Position numbers and translations under genes: made by a program
Notes under the pieces: model-generated
The model's input: the letters and a program-made list of their open reading frames with translations, nothing else
Databases searched by the model: none
What the model was told of the DNA's origin: nothing
Shown: in pieces, positions 1 through 8,564 of the stretch
Position numbering within the stretch: position 1 is the first letter of the stretch
Layout: each line of letters starts with the position of its first letter
Assembly: GCA_963668545.1 (NCBI GenBank)
Contig: OY764868.1
Coordinates: forward strand, 744,001 to 808,000
Direction of reading: 5' to 3'
Source: G963662265 sp963668545
GTDB lineage: Bacteria > Spirochaetota > Spirochaetia > CADAEX01
DNA length: 64,000 bases

Positions 1-485
1 CAATAGTAGGGGGACTTCTGGGATTTGCTCCCGATGATGAAAAAATCAGAGACAGTTTTATTCATGCTGAAAAGAGAGGTCTGGTTTACGAATTTGAAGT
101 TTCTGATCTGGGCAGTGTTCATCCCAATACAGCATTGATCAGGGCAAGCGGCGAGAAAGGGAGAAGTGTTGCTGTCATGCTTTCCTCAATAGGGGGCGGA
201 AAGATTATACTCAGTGAAATTGACGGGGTCATGGTCCGTTTTGAAGGTAAGTATCCGACTCTTGTCGTTTTCAATGAAAATGTTCCCGGTGTTGTTGTAT
301 CTGTAAGCAGCTTGATTGCTAATCAGAAGATCAATATTGTGGAAATGCGTGTTTACCAGTCTGAAGATAAAAGAAACTCTGTAATGATTGTCAACCTTGA
401 CAAGCCTGTTGATGAGGATTTCCTGCAGAAATGCAGGTCTGTCAGAGAAATAAATAAAATAATCTATCTGGATAAATTGTACTGA
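1..485 (+). CDS. sdaAB: L-serine dehydratase beta subunit, 5' end cut by window
   Basis: Partial gene: the reading frame is open from base 3 to the stop at 483-485, so the start lies before the window. The visible part covers the end of the SDH beta domain and, from about base 235 on, a C-terminal ACT domain (YPTLVVFNENVPGVV onward), the arrangement known for two-subunit L-serine dehydratases of anaerobes. The enzyme converts L-serine to pyruvate and ammonia in the cytoplasm. The alpha-subunit gene follows after 13 bases, so the two are co-transcribed. An internal ATG at 135 is not the start, because the upstream codons continue family sequence (GGLLGFAPDDEKIRDSF). Confidence 0.9.
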   Translation, partial: IVGGLLGFAPDDEKIRDSFIHAEKRGLVYEFEVSDLGSVHPNTALIRASGEKGRSVAVMLSSIGGGKIILSEIDGVMVRFEGKYPTLVVFNENVPGVVVSVSSLIANQKINIVEMRVYQSEDKRNSVMIVNLDKPVDEDFLQKCRSVREINKIIYLDKLY

Positions 486-498
486 TTGGGGAGTAGAC

Positions 499-1368
499 AT
501 GAACAGTATTCAAGACCTTGTAAAATCAGCTTCAGAAAAGGATGTCCCGATATCCTCAATTATCATTACTCAATATGCCCTTGATCATTCAGTTCCTGAA
601 AAGGACCTGATTGAAAAAATGTCTTCCAGGTATCAGGTTATGAGAGAATCTGTAGAGGCCGGGATAAGGCTGAATAAAAAATCAGTTACCGGGTTGAGCG
701 GCGGTGACGCTTTCCTAATGGATAAATTTATTAAAGGAGAAAACAGTTCCTGTTCAGGACTGACTTCCAGAATTATAAGAAATGCTGTTGCAGTATCAGA
801 GATAAATGCATCCATGGGGAGGATTGTCGCTGCACCTACAGCCGGTTCATGCGGGATAATACCGGGACTCCTCACAGTACTGGAGGATGAAAAGAAGATT
901 GAAAAAGATAAAGTAGTTCTTTCTCTTTTCACTGCTGCAGGATTCGGCAGCATTATTGACATGAACAGTACCCTGTCAGGCGCTGCGGGGGGATGCCAGG
1001 CTGAATGCGGATCAGCGGCAGCCATGGCGGCAGCTTCAGGATGTGAACTTCTGGGAGGAAATCCGGAGCAGGTCAGCAATGCCTTTTCCCTTTCCCTTAT
1101 TAATTCCATGGGACTTGTCTGTGATCCTGTCGGGGGCTATGTAGAATATCCCTGTGTGTACAGGAATGGAATGGGTGCAGTTAATGCTTTTGCAGCAATT
1201 GAAATGGCTCTTGCAGGAATAAAAAGCATTATACCCCCGGATGAAATAATATCAGCCATGAAGGAAATCGGCAGTAAAATGGATATAACTCTCAAAGAAA
1301 CCTCTCTGGGAGGTCTTGCCGCAACCCCCACTGCATGCAGAATCTCAAAGAATCTGCTGAATCTGTAG
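499..1368 (+). CDS. sdaAA: L-serine dehydratase, iron-sulfur alpha subunit
   Basis: This is the catalytic subunit of the oxygen-sensitive [4Fe-4S] L-serine dehydratase, 289 aa, full length for the family. Conserved landmarks are PTAGSCGIIPG near residue 113, a Cys-rich AAGGCQAECGS segment near 160 and a GLVCDPVGG segment near 205. These supply the Cys ligands known in the family. A good Shine-Dalgarno (GGGGAG) sits 6 bases before the ATG. It forms a bicistron with the beta-subunit gene upstream. Together with the later D-serine dehydratase gene it gives this region the capacity to deaminate both serine enantiomers. Confidence 0.93.
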   Translation: MNSIQDLVKSASEKDVPISSIIITQYALDHSVPEKDLIEKMSSRYQVMRESVEAGIRLNKKSVTGLSGGDAFLMDKFIKGENSSCSGLTSRIIRNAVAVSEINASMGRIVAAPTAGSCGIIPGLLTVLEDEKKIEKDKVVLSLFTAAGFGSIIDMNSTLSGAAGGCQAECGSAAAMAAASGCELLGGNPEQVSNAFSLSLINSMGLVCDPVGGYVEYPCVYRNGMGAVNAFAAIEMALAGIKSIIPPDEIISAMKEIGSKMDITLKETSLGGLAATPTACRISKNLLNL

Positions 1369-1522
1369 CTTTCCGGTATTAGAATCAACCTGATTAAAAA
1401 TTCTATATAAAAAAACACCTTTTTTTCTTTTATATTTTCATTTTTGTTAATTGATTAAAAATTGAAAATATCTTGCATCAGCAACTCCATTTAGAATTAA
1501 TTAACAAAACAAGGAGGATGAA

Positions 1523-3070
1523 ATGAAAAAATTAATGGTTTTTTTATTGATTCTTGTAACTGCGGCTGCAGTATTTGCCGGCGGTTCAAAAGAAACTGAA
1601 AAAGAAAAAAGTCTTAAAGTCGGGGTTCCTGATAATGCGAGATTCCTGGACACAGTCGCAAACAGCGACAATGTTTCAGAACGTGTTATGCGAAATATCC
1701 ACGAAACACTGATTGAAGTTGCTCCTGACGGAACAATAATTCCAAGGCTTGCTGAAAGTTGGAAACAGATTGATGAAAAGACTATAGAATTTAAACTGAA
1801 AAAGGGAATAGTCTCTCATGCCGGTTATCCGCTGGATGCTGATGATGTTCTTGTTTCTTTCGGAGAAGGACGATGCAAGGTCCCTGATGATCCGGGTTAT
1901 GATGCATTCAAGCAGTTTACAGGACTTTTTGAATCAATAGAAAAGATTGATGATTACACAGTCAGATTCAGAAAAGCGGAAATTGATCCGCTGCTGCTTC
2001 TCAGATTCACATACCAGACTTCAGCAGTTATCTGTGGTGATTCATATAAAATGAAAAGCAGCTGGGAAGAATGGATGGTAAAACCTGTAGGGTTCGGTCC
2101 TTATTATGTAGAAGAATATAAACCTGATGAATATATTACTTTCAGGAAATTTGATGATTACTATGGAGAAAAAGCTCCTGTTGATGAAATTAAATACATT
2201 GTAATTCCGGAAATGTCTCCCAGAATCATGGGACTTCTCTCCGGTGATTATGACATCATAACAGAAGTACTTCCTGACCAGTTCAGCACTATAGAGAATA
2301 AAAAAGGTTTTGAAGTTACCGGCGGTCCGATTAATAATGTCAGAATCATTGCATATGATTCAGTTGCAAATCCTGTGCTTGCTGATCCCAGAATAAGACT
2401 TGCTCTCAACTATGCAATTGACAGAGAACTTATCAACAATACAATTTTTAAAGGTATATCAGAAGTTCCGAAAGGCATTCAGATGAAAAACTTCGGTAAA
2501 ATGTATATCAAGGAGTTTGAACCGGTAGGTTTTAATCCTGAAAAAGCAAAGCAGCTCCTTAAAGAAGCAGGATACAACGGGGAAGAAATCGGATACAGGT
2601 ATCTTGTTGACTACTATACAGGAGAAGTTGCGACAGCCCAGATACTCCAGCAGATGTGGGCAGATGCAGGACTCAATGTAAAACTTGAACTGAAGGAAAA
2701 CTGGGACCAGATTGAAACAGATGAAGCTGCCAAAGGTAGAGGCATTGTCAACTGGTCGGCAACTGCAATTTTTGCCGATCCTCTTTCCCAGATAGCAAGG
2801 CTTTACGGTCCCAATGGATGGTTTCAGGTTCACAACTGGTGGAGCAATGATGATTTCAACAAGCAGTATGAAATCCTGAATACTACAGATTCTGCTGCAA
2901 GAAAAAAAGCTGCCGCAAGAATGCTTGAAATATCAGAAAACATGGATCCTCCGGGAACTTATCTCTATCTGCTTCCGATTTTTTACGGTAAAAGCGATAA
3001 GGTAAGCTGGAAACCTTCCGGATCTCATTTTATGGATTTCAGGGCAGGAAGCCTTGAAATGGCAGAATAA
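1523..3070 (+). CDS. Peptide/oligopeptide ABC transporter substrate-binding protein
   Basis: Extracytoplasmic solute-binding protein of the SBP_bac_5 (DppA/OppA/nickel) family, 515 aa. The N-terminus is a signal peptide with a lysine-rich start and a hydrophobic core to residue 18. It ends in VFA-GG and has no lipobox cysteine, so it looks like a type I signal rather than a lipoprotein. The family fold follows (LAESWKQIDEKTIEFKLKKG near residue 80; RLALNYAIDRELI near 290). A strong AAGGAGG ribosome site precedes the ATG. It is the first gene of an importer whose ATPases and permeases follow after a terminator hairpin, which should make this protein more abundant than the membrane parts. The ligand is not predictable from sequence. 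Confidence 0.9.
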   Translation: MKKLMVFLLILVTAAAVFAGGSKETEKEKSLKVGVPDNARFLDTVANSDNVSERVMRNIHETLIEVAPDGTIIPRLAESWKQIDEKTIEFKLKKGIVSHAGYPLDADDVLVSFGEGRCKVPDDPGYDAFKQFTGLFESIEKIDDYTVRFRKAEIDPLLLLRFTYQTSAVICGDSYKMKSSWEEWMVKPVGFGPYYVEEYKPDEYITFRKFDDYYGEKAPVDEIKYIVIPEMSPRIMGLLSGDYDIITEVLPDQFSTIENKKGFEVTGGPINNVRIIAYDSVANPVLADPRIRLALNYAIDRELINNTIFKGISEVPKGIQMKNFGKMYIKEFEPVGFNPEKAKQLLKEAGYNGEEIGYRYLVDYYTGEVATAQILQQMWADAGLNVKLELKENWDQIETDEAAKGRGIVNWSATAIFADPLSQIARLYGPNGWFQVHNWWSNDDFNKQYEILNTTDSAARKKAAARMLEISENMDPPGTYLYLLPIFYGKSDKVSWKPSGSHFMDFRAGSLEMAE

Positions 3071-3078
3071 AAATAAAT

Positions 3079-3113
3079 CCTGCAGAAGAATTTATCCTTC
3101 TGCAGGGTTTTTT
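3079..3113 (+). terminator. Intrinsic terminator/attenuator inside the ABC operon
   Basis: A perfect 10-bp inverted repeat (CCTGCAGAAG at 3079-3088, CTTCTGCAGG at 3097-3106) with an 8-base loop is followed by G and six T. It lies between the binding-protein gene and the first ATPase gene. Partial termination here is the usual way to overproduce the binding protein. Confidence 0.85.
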
Positions 3114-3124
3114 CGGAGTTTTTT

Positions 3125-4123
3125 ATGATTAATGAAAATCCTATACTTCAGATTAAAGACCTTTCAGTCGGTTTTAACGGGGCCCACAGGGGTGTGCCTG
3201 TCGTAAGAGGTGTTAATCTGGAAGTCCAGCCCGGAGAAATTCTTGGACTAGTTGGTGAATCAGGGAGCGGAAAAAGCGTTACATGTTATTCGGTGGTTAG
3301 ACTTCTTGGTGAACGGGGGTGGACTGAAGGCGAGGTTCTTTTCGAGGGAAAGGATCTTCTTAACAGTACGGAAGAAGAAATAACAGCTGTCCGTGGACGC
3401 GAAATTGCAATGATATTTCAGGATGCCCAGAGTTCTCTCAATCCTGTACAGACAATAGGGAGGCAGCTTACAGAAGCACTTTTAATGAGAAAAGATCTTC
3501 GCGGAAAAAGTTCGGAAGTATTCAGAAATGAAGCAGTAAAGCTTCTCAACGAGGTGGGAATTCCTGATCCTGAGAGAAGAATGGGAGAGTTCCCGCATCA
3601 GCTTTCAGGCGGACAGAACCAGAGAGTAATGATAGCAATCATGCTTGCTGGAAACCCGAAACTCCTTATAGCTGATGAGCCTACAACAGCTCTTGATGTG
3701 ACAATCCAGGCCCAGATTCTGAGGTTGTTGAAGAAGATCCGCAGGGAAAGAAATATGGCTATCATTCTTGTAACCCATGATCTCGGGGTTGTTGCAGAAA
3801 CATGTGACAGAGCTGCAGTGATGTACGGAGGAAGGCTTATGGAGGTCGGGCCTGTAGAGGAGGTCCTTGTAAAACCAAGACATCCGTATACATTTGGTCT
3901 TCTTTCTTCAAAACCCAGGATAGATATAAAGGTTGAGACACTCTTTACAATTGAAGGTGTTGTCCCTTCACCTGAAAATCTTTCTTCAGGATGTCCGTTT
4001 CATGACAGGTGTGTAAATGTCAGGGAAAACTGCAGAGACAGCCGGCCTGATCCTACATCAGAAGGCAGCAGGCTTTTTTTCTGCTTTAATCCTGTGGAAG
4101 AGGGGGAAGTATGGAAGCAATAA
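3125..4123 (+). CDS. Peptide ABC transporter ATP-binding protein, DppD/OppD type
   Basis: Cytoplasmic ATPase of the importer, 332 aa. The Walker A motif GESGSGKS is at residues 44-51, the ABC signature LSGGQNQR near 160 and Walker B LLIADEPTTALD near 180. The C-terminal Cys-containing extension typical of Opp/Dpp ATPases (SGCPFHDRC) is present near 290-300. A GGAG ribosome site lies upstream of the ATG. Its 3' end overlaps the next ATPase gene by 13 bases, which implies translational coupling. The two ATPases should form the usual heterodimer. Confidence 0.93.
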   Translation: MINENPILQIKDLSVGFNGAHRGVPVVRGVNLEVQPGEILGLVGESGSGKSVTCYSVVRLLGERGWTEGEVLFEGKDLLNSTEEEITAVRGREIAMIFQDAQSSLNPVQTIGRQLTEALLMRKDLRGKSSEVFRNEAVKLLNEVGIPDPERRMGEFPHQLSGGQNQRVMIAIMLAGNPKLLIADEPTTALDVTIQAQILRLLKKIRRERNMAIILVTHDLGVVAETCDRAAVMYGGRLMEVGPVEEVLVKPRHPYTFGLLSSKPRIDIKVETLFTIEGVVPSPENLSSGCPFHDRCVNVRENCRDSRPDPTSEGSRLFFCFNPVEEGEVWKQ

Positions 4124-5127
4124 TGGAAAAAGCTGCAGGCCAGAAACAGATTCTTGAAGTAGACGGGCTTAAAAAAAGGTTTTCAATCAGGAAACACAAG
4201 TGGCCGTGGCAGAAAAAAAAATATGTAAAGGTTCTAAACGGTATCAGCTTCTCTATCAACAAGGGGGAAGCCCTGGGTCTTGTAGGGGAATCAGGATGCG
4301 GAAAATCCACAGCTGCAAAAATTGTAATGGATATATATTCCCCGACCAGTGGATCTATCAGATATAATTCCAAAGAGCTTACTGGACTTAAGGGGGAAGA
4401 AAAGAAAATAACCCGGAAAGATATTCAGTATGTTTTTCAGGATCCAATGGGGGCACTTAATCCCAGAATTCCTGTAATTGAACAGATATATGAACCGCTT
4501 ATCATCCATTATGGAAGAAAAAATATAAAAGAATACTATAAAAAAGCAGTTTCACTCCTGGAATCTGTCGGGATGAAGGAATCGCACGGCAGGATGTATC
4601 CCCACCAGCTTTCAGGGGGGCAGCGGCAGAGAATAGTTCTTGCAAGGGCAATGATTCTTGACCCTGAGCTCCTTATCTGTGATGAGCCGATATCTGCCCT
4701 TGATGTATCTATTCAGGCGCAGGTTGTAAATCTCTTGATGAAAATACGGCAGGAAAGGGGAATAACTCTCCTTTTTATAAGCCATGACCTCTCAATGGTA
4801 AGACACCTGTGTGATTCCACTGCAGTCATGTATATGGGAAATATAGTGGAGTATGGAAACAGTCAGACAATTTTTGACAAACCACTCCATCCCTATACAA
4901 AATCACTTATAAATGCAATTCCCATACCTGATCCCAGGGTTAAGAGGGAGGATGTTTTGATTGAAGGGGAAATACCAAGTTTATTAAATCCCCCTTCCGG
5001 ATGCAGGTTTCATCCCAGGTGTCCTTCTGCAAGACCGGAATGCTCAATACGGGTTCCTGAACTTAGAACGCTTCCTGATGGAAGAAAAGCATCCTGTTTT
5101 GCTCTTGAAGAGGAGGTTTTATCATGA
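4111..5127 (+). CDS. Peptide ABC transporter ATP-binding protein, DppF/OppF type
   Basis: Second ATPase of the importer, 338 aa. Walker A GESGCGKS is near residue 56, with the Q-loop VFQDPMGALNPR, the signature LSGGQRQR and Walker B LLICDEPISALD following. The C-terminal oligopeptide-transporter extension (SGCRFHPRCPSARPEC) is present. The start at 4111 has a GGGGGAAG ribosome site and overlaps the previous gene; an ATG at 4123 (TAATG) is the alternative. The gene ends in an ATGA overlap with the first permease gene. Confidence 0.92.
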   Translation: MEAIMEKAAGQKQILEVDGLKKRFSIRKHKWPWQKKKYVKVLNGISFSINKGEALGLVGESGCGKSTAAKIVMDIYSPTSGSIRYNSKELTGLKGEEKKITRKDIQYVFQDPMGALNPRIPVIEQIYEPLIIHYGRKNIKEYYKKAVSLLESVGMKESHGRMYPHQLSGGQRQRIVLARAMILDPELLICDEPISALDVSIQAQVVNLLMKIRQERGITLLFISHDLSMVRHLCDSTAVMYMGNIVEYGNSQTIFDKPLHPYTKSLINAIPIPDPRVKREDVLIEGEIPSLLNPPSGCRFHPRCPSARPECSIRVPELRTLPDGRKASCFALEEEVLS

Positions 5128-6056
5128 ACAGCGCATATATTATCAGAAAAGTTCTCAGGGCAATGCTTACAGTCTGGATGGTTACAACATTTGTTTTTCT
5201 TATCCTGAGGCTTTCAGGAGACCCTACAGTATCAGTTCTTGGCCTTGAAGCCAGTCCAGAGGCAGTTGAAGCTTTCAGGGCAAAATGGGGGCTGGATGAG
5301 CCGGTCCGTGTACAGTACATGAATTTTATCAAAAATGCTCTTCATGGGGACCTCGGTCTTTCCATACTTGAGGGGAGAAGCGCACTTGATTCTGTTATTG
5401 CCAGGCTTCCCAATACTATGTCACTTATGATAATAACAACAGCACTCACATTCCTGGTTGGAATTCTTATGGGTCTTGTTGCATCCCTTTTCCATAATAC
5501 AACCAAAGACAGGGTTATTATGGTTTTTGCAGTTGCAGGGTACAGTATGCCCACCTTTGTTGTGGGGATTCTTCTTGTCCTTCTGTTTTCTATCCAGCTT
5601 GGATGGCTTCCCACCTCAGGAAGCGGGACCTGGAAGCATTTTATTATGCCGATTCTGACAATGACTATTGTAGAATCAGCTATTTTTGCCCGTTTTACAA
5701 GATCTGCAATGCTTGAAGTGCTTTATCAGCCTTATATAAAGACTGCCCTTGCAAAGGGGCTTACATGGTGGCAGGTTGTAAGAAGGCATGCATTTCCCAA
5801 CGCTTCAATTCCCATTATAACAATTTGCGGTTTCTGGATCGGGCTTATTATTGCAGGGGCTGTTATCACTGAATCTATTTTCGGATGGCCGGGAGTAGGC
5901 CGGCTTTTAATCTATTCTGTCAGGAACAGGGACTACAATGTTGTCCAGGTTATTGTAATGTTTATAAGCTGTTCCATGGTTGTTACTAATCTCACAGTGG
6001 ATCTCCTTTACGGATTACTTGATCCAAGAGTCAGCATAGATAAGGGGGCTGAATAG
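5124..6056 (+). CDS. Peptide ABC transporter permease, DppB/OppB type
   Basis: Inner-membrane subunit, 310 aa, with about six hydrophobic segments. The EAA coupling-loop signature is visible as TALAKGLTWWQVVRRHAFPN near residue 200, the site that contacts the ATPases in this family. The N-terminal topology (one helix, a periplasmic region with WGLDEPVRVQY, then the core) is typical of DppB. The start overlaps the upstream stop as ATGA, so translation is coupled. The partner permease follows after 2 bases. Confidence 0.92.
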   Translation: MNSAYIIRKVLRAMLTVWMVTTFVFLILRLSGDPTVSVLGLEASPEAVEAFRAKWGLDEPVRVQYMNFIKNALHGDLGLSILEGRSALDSVIARLPNTMSLMIITTALTFLVGILMGLVASLFHNTTKDRVIMVFAVAGYSMPTFVVGILLVLLFSIQLGWLPTSGSGTWKHFIMPILTMTIVESAIFARFTRSAMLEVLYQPYIKTALAKGLTWWQVVRRHAFPNASIPIITICGFWIGLIIAGAVITESIFGWPGVGRLLIYSVRNRDYNVVQVIVMFISCSMVVTNLTVDLLYGLLDPRVSIDKGAE

Positions 6057-6058
6057 AT

Positions 6059-6937
6059 ATGTATAACAAAAAAACAAATGGAAACCGGATACTTGACGCA
6101 AAGAAAAGATTTTCAGTTAAAAATGCAATAGTGATGTTTGCTGCAGTCTGGATATTTGCAATGGTGGTGATAGGTTTTCTTGCCCCTGTGATTTCTCCGT
6201 ATGATTATCAGCAGATAAGTCTTGAAAGGCGTCTTCTTCCTCCTCTCTGGATGGAAGGGGGTGGTGCTGAACACTTTTTGGGTACAGATGATCTTGGAAG
6301 GGATGTTCTCAGCAGGTTGTTTTATTCAATCCGCCTGAGTCTCCTTGTTGCTATTCTGGGAACAGTTATATGCGCAGCTATCGGTACATCCATAGGTTTT
6401 ATAGCAGCTCATTTCAGAGGTGCTGTGGATGATTTTATTATGATGCTTGTAGATTTCCAGGCCAGCCTCCCGTTTATGATTTTGGCACTTGCTGTTATAG
6501 CCTTTTTTGATAACAGCCTTGTCCTCTTTATCGGGATAATGGGAATTTACGGGTGGGAAAGGTATGCCAGGTTTGCAAGGGGGCTTGCACTCTCGGCAGA
6601 GGAGCAGGGATATGCTGTTGCTGTGAGGACATTCGGGGCTTCTCCTGTAAGGATATATCTTCGTCATATCCTTCCAAATGTGGGCAATACACTTATGGTT
6701 AATATGACCCTGAATTTCCCGCAGATAATTATGATGGAAACATCATTGAGCTTTCTGGGTCTTGGTATTCAGCCCCCCAATACCAGCCTCGGCAACATGG
6801 TCGGGTTCGGGAGGGACTATATTCTTACTGCATGGTGGCTTGCTGTAATACCGGCAATTACGATTTTTATTACCACTCTTTCCATGAGTATTATCGGAGA
6901 CTGGGTCCGCGATAAGCTTGATCCGGCCCTGAAATGA
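6059..6937 (+). CDS. Peptide ABC transporter permease, DppC/OppC type
   Basis: Second inner-membrane subunit, 292 aa. It has the OppC N-terminal helix, the conserved HFLGTDDLGRDVLSRL segment near residues 74-89 and an EAA loop (AVAVRTFGASPVRIYLRHIL). The GGGGG just upstream of the ATG can serve as ribosome site. It completes a standard five-part importer (binding protein, two ATPases, two permeases). A PHP-family hydrolase follows after 30 bases and is probably in the same transcript. Confidence 0.92.
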   Translation: MYNKKTNGNRILDAKKRFSVKNAIVMFAAVWIFAMVVIGFLAPVISPYDYQQISLERRLLPPLWMEGGGAEHFLGTDDLGRDVLSRLFYSIRLSLLVAILGTVICAAIGTSIGFIAAHFRGAVDDFIMMLVDFQASLPFMILALAVIAFFDNSLVLFIGIMGIYGWERYARFARGLALSAEEQGYAVAVRTFGASPVRIYLRHILPNVGNTLMVNMTLNFPQIIMMETSLSFLGLGIQPPNTSLGNMVGFGRDYILTAWWLAVIPAITIFITTLSMSIIGDWVRDKLDPALK

Positions 6938-6967
6938 TTTTGATAAAAAAGTACAAGAGGTTTCCAG

Positions 6968-8497
6968 ATGTCACATATGATAATAAAAGCTGAAGGATTT
7001 GTTCATACTGATATTCCTGAACAATACAGCAGCACTTCATATTTCATGGTTGAAAAGGATCTTCTCTCCCTGGATTTTGAATTCTACTCGGAGGGAAAAC
7101 CTCTTTATTTTCATGTCACTGATCCTGAAGGGAATCTCAGGGTACAGATGCTCGGGCGGAATAATCCAAAGACTACTCAGCTTCATTCTGAAGAGTCCCT
7201 CTCCGGTATTGGTACCTGTTATGGCAGAATTGTAAAGGGGCGGTGGGAAATCACTGTTCATACATTCGGAGCCAGAAGCACAGGAACGCTGGGCAGGGTC
7301 GGCTATGAAGTGAAAGTCTTTGAAGGCTGTCATGCCTCTCCGGTGGATGATGCTGCTGAAAAAAAGAAATCTGAAGGATCCGGGTATTCAAGCTGGATTG
7401 ATTTTGACAGATCTGAAAAAAAAACAATCAGATTGAAGGATTTTGAAAATATTGGGATTTCTGACAAGTACCGCAGATCCGATGATTTTAAATGGCTAAA
7501 GGGAGATTTCCATGTCCATTCTATTTTATCTGACGGATCTTCCTCTCCTGATCAGCTTCTGAACGAGGGGCTTTCAAAACAACTTGATTTCTTCTTTATA
7601 ACAGAGCATGGAATACTTGCCCCCTCTTTTCCGGAAAAAAAGGGAATCAGTGTTTTTCCTGGACTGGAAGTAACAACTTCGAAAGGACACTTCAATATAC
7701 TGGGTATTAAATTCCTACCTGATAAAATCCATGGATCCGGTCCGGCCCCGGACTGGGGGATTATGGAATCTGTTATGATGAATGCAAGAAATTCAGGTTC
7801 GCTGATATCTGTAAATCACCCCATGCTTCATCCATGGGAGTGGCTTTATAATGATCTTCCTCTTTCCATGATAGATTCGGTCGAGGTAATTACTGATCCT
7901 TATGCTGCAGATGACGGTGCACCTGAGGCTAATGAAAGGGCAGTGAAATTTCTTGACCTCCTGTGGAACCATGGTTACAGAGTAACTGGGATAGGGGGAA
8001 GTGATACTCACACAGATTTTTCAGATTCAAAACTCGGACAGCCCCGGACAGAGGTGTATGCAGGAGAGGATTCACTTGAATCAATCCTTCAGGGAATCAG
8101 GAATCATAATGTCAGGGTTTTTACAGATCTTGAATGCAGTTTGCACTTGTTCCTTAATGGAAGGGATATCCTTCCGGGAACCGAAATTGACAGCAGGGAC
8201 AGTTTCAATGTTGAGATACTTTTTGATACTGCAGAAAAATCAGAGAATTACTATATTAAAATCATTGAAAACGGCTCGACTGTTGATGAAGTAAAGTGCG
8301 CCTCTGATACGGAAACACGGATACAAAGAACCTGGTACGGGAAGTCAGAATGGCTGAGGTGTGAAATCAGAGACAGCAGTAACAGGCTGCGGGGTTATGT
8401 CAACCCTGTCTCCAGAAGGAGAAGTCTGTTCGGGAAAACTGAAAAGACTATGATGAAAACATGGGGAGATGCCCAGAAACTTATAACCCAGCCCTGA
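6968..8497 (+). CDS. PHP-domain metallohydrolase, CehA/McbA-like
   Basis: 509 aa, no signal peptide. The first ~170 residues look like a beta-rich domain. A PHP metal-dependent hydrolase domain follows: His182-x-His184 in GDFHVHSILSDG, TEHG near 215, NHPMLH with His284 and His288, and GGSDTHTD near 345. These are the metal ligands expected in CehA/McbA family hydrolases, known to cleave carbamates, amides or phosphoesters. The tail (~400-509) is beta-rich. It directly follows the importer genes and precedes a PLP enzyme, so it plausibly hydrolyses the imported substrate. The exact reaction is unknown. Confidence 0.75.
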   Translation: MSHMIIKAEGFVHTDIPEQYSSTSYFMVEKDLLSLDFEFYSEGKPLYFHVTDPEGNLRVQMLGRNNPKTTQLHSEESLSGIGTCYGRIVKGRWEITVHTFGARSTGTLGRVGYEVKVFEGCHASPVDDAAEKKKSEGSGYSSWIDFDRSEKKTIRLKDFENIGISDKYRRSDDFKWLKGDFHVHSILSDGSSSPDQLLNEGLSKQLDFFFITEHGILAPSFPEKKGISVFPGLEVTTSKGHFNILGIKFLPDKIHGSGPAPDWGIMESVMMNARNSGSLISVNHPMLHPWEWLYNDLPLSMIDSVEVITDPYAADDGAPEANERAVKFLDLLWNHGYRVTGIGGSDTHTDFSDSKLGQPRTEVYAGEDSLESILQGIRNHNVRVFTDLECSLHLFLNGRDILPGTEIDSRDSFNVEILFDTAEKSENYYIKIIENGSTVDEVKCASDTETRIQRTWYGKSEWLRCEIRDSSNRLRGYVNPVSRRRSLFGKTEKTMMKTWGDAQKLITQP

Positions 8498-8564
8498 TAA
8501 TAATTGGTGATTATTAAGGTTCAGAGTAATACCTGAGTAAAATAAATTTAGGAGTACTTTTAAT

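Noticed and set aside
633..1109. 158-codon antisense frame over sdaAA
   Set aside because: It mirrors the codon periodicity of a clear L-serine dehydratase gene, and the translated sequence has no family resemblance.
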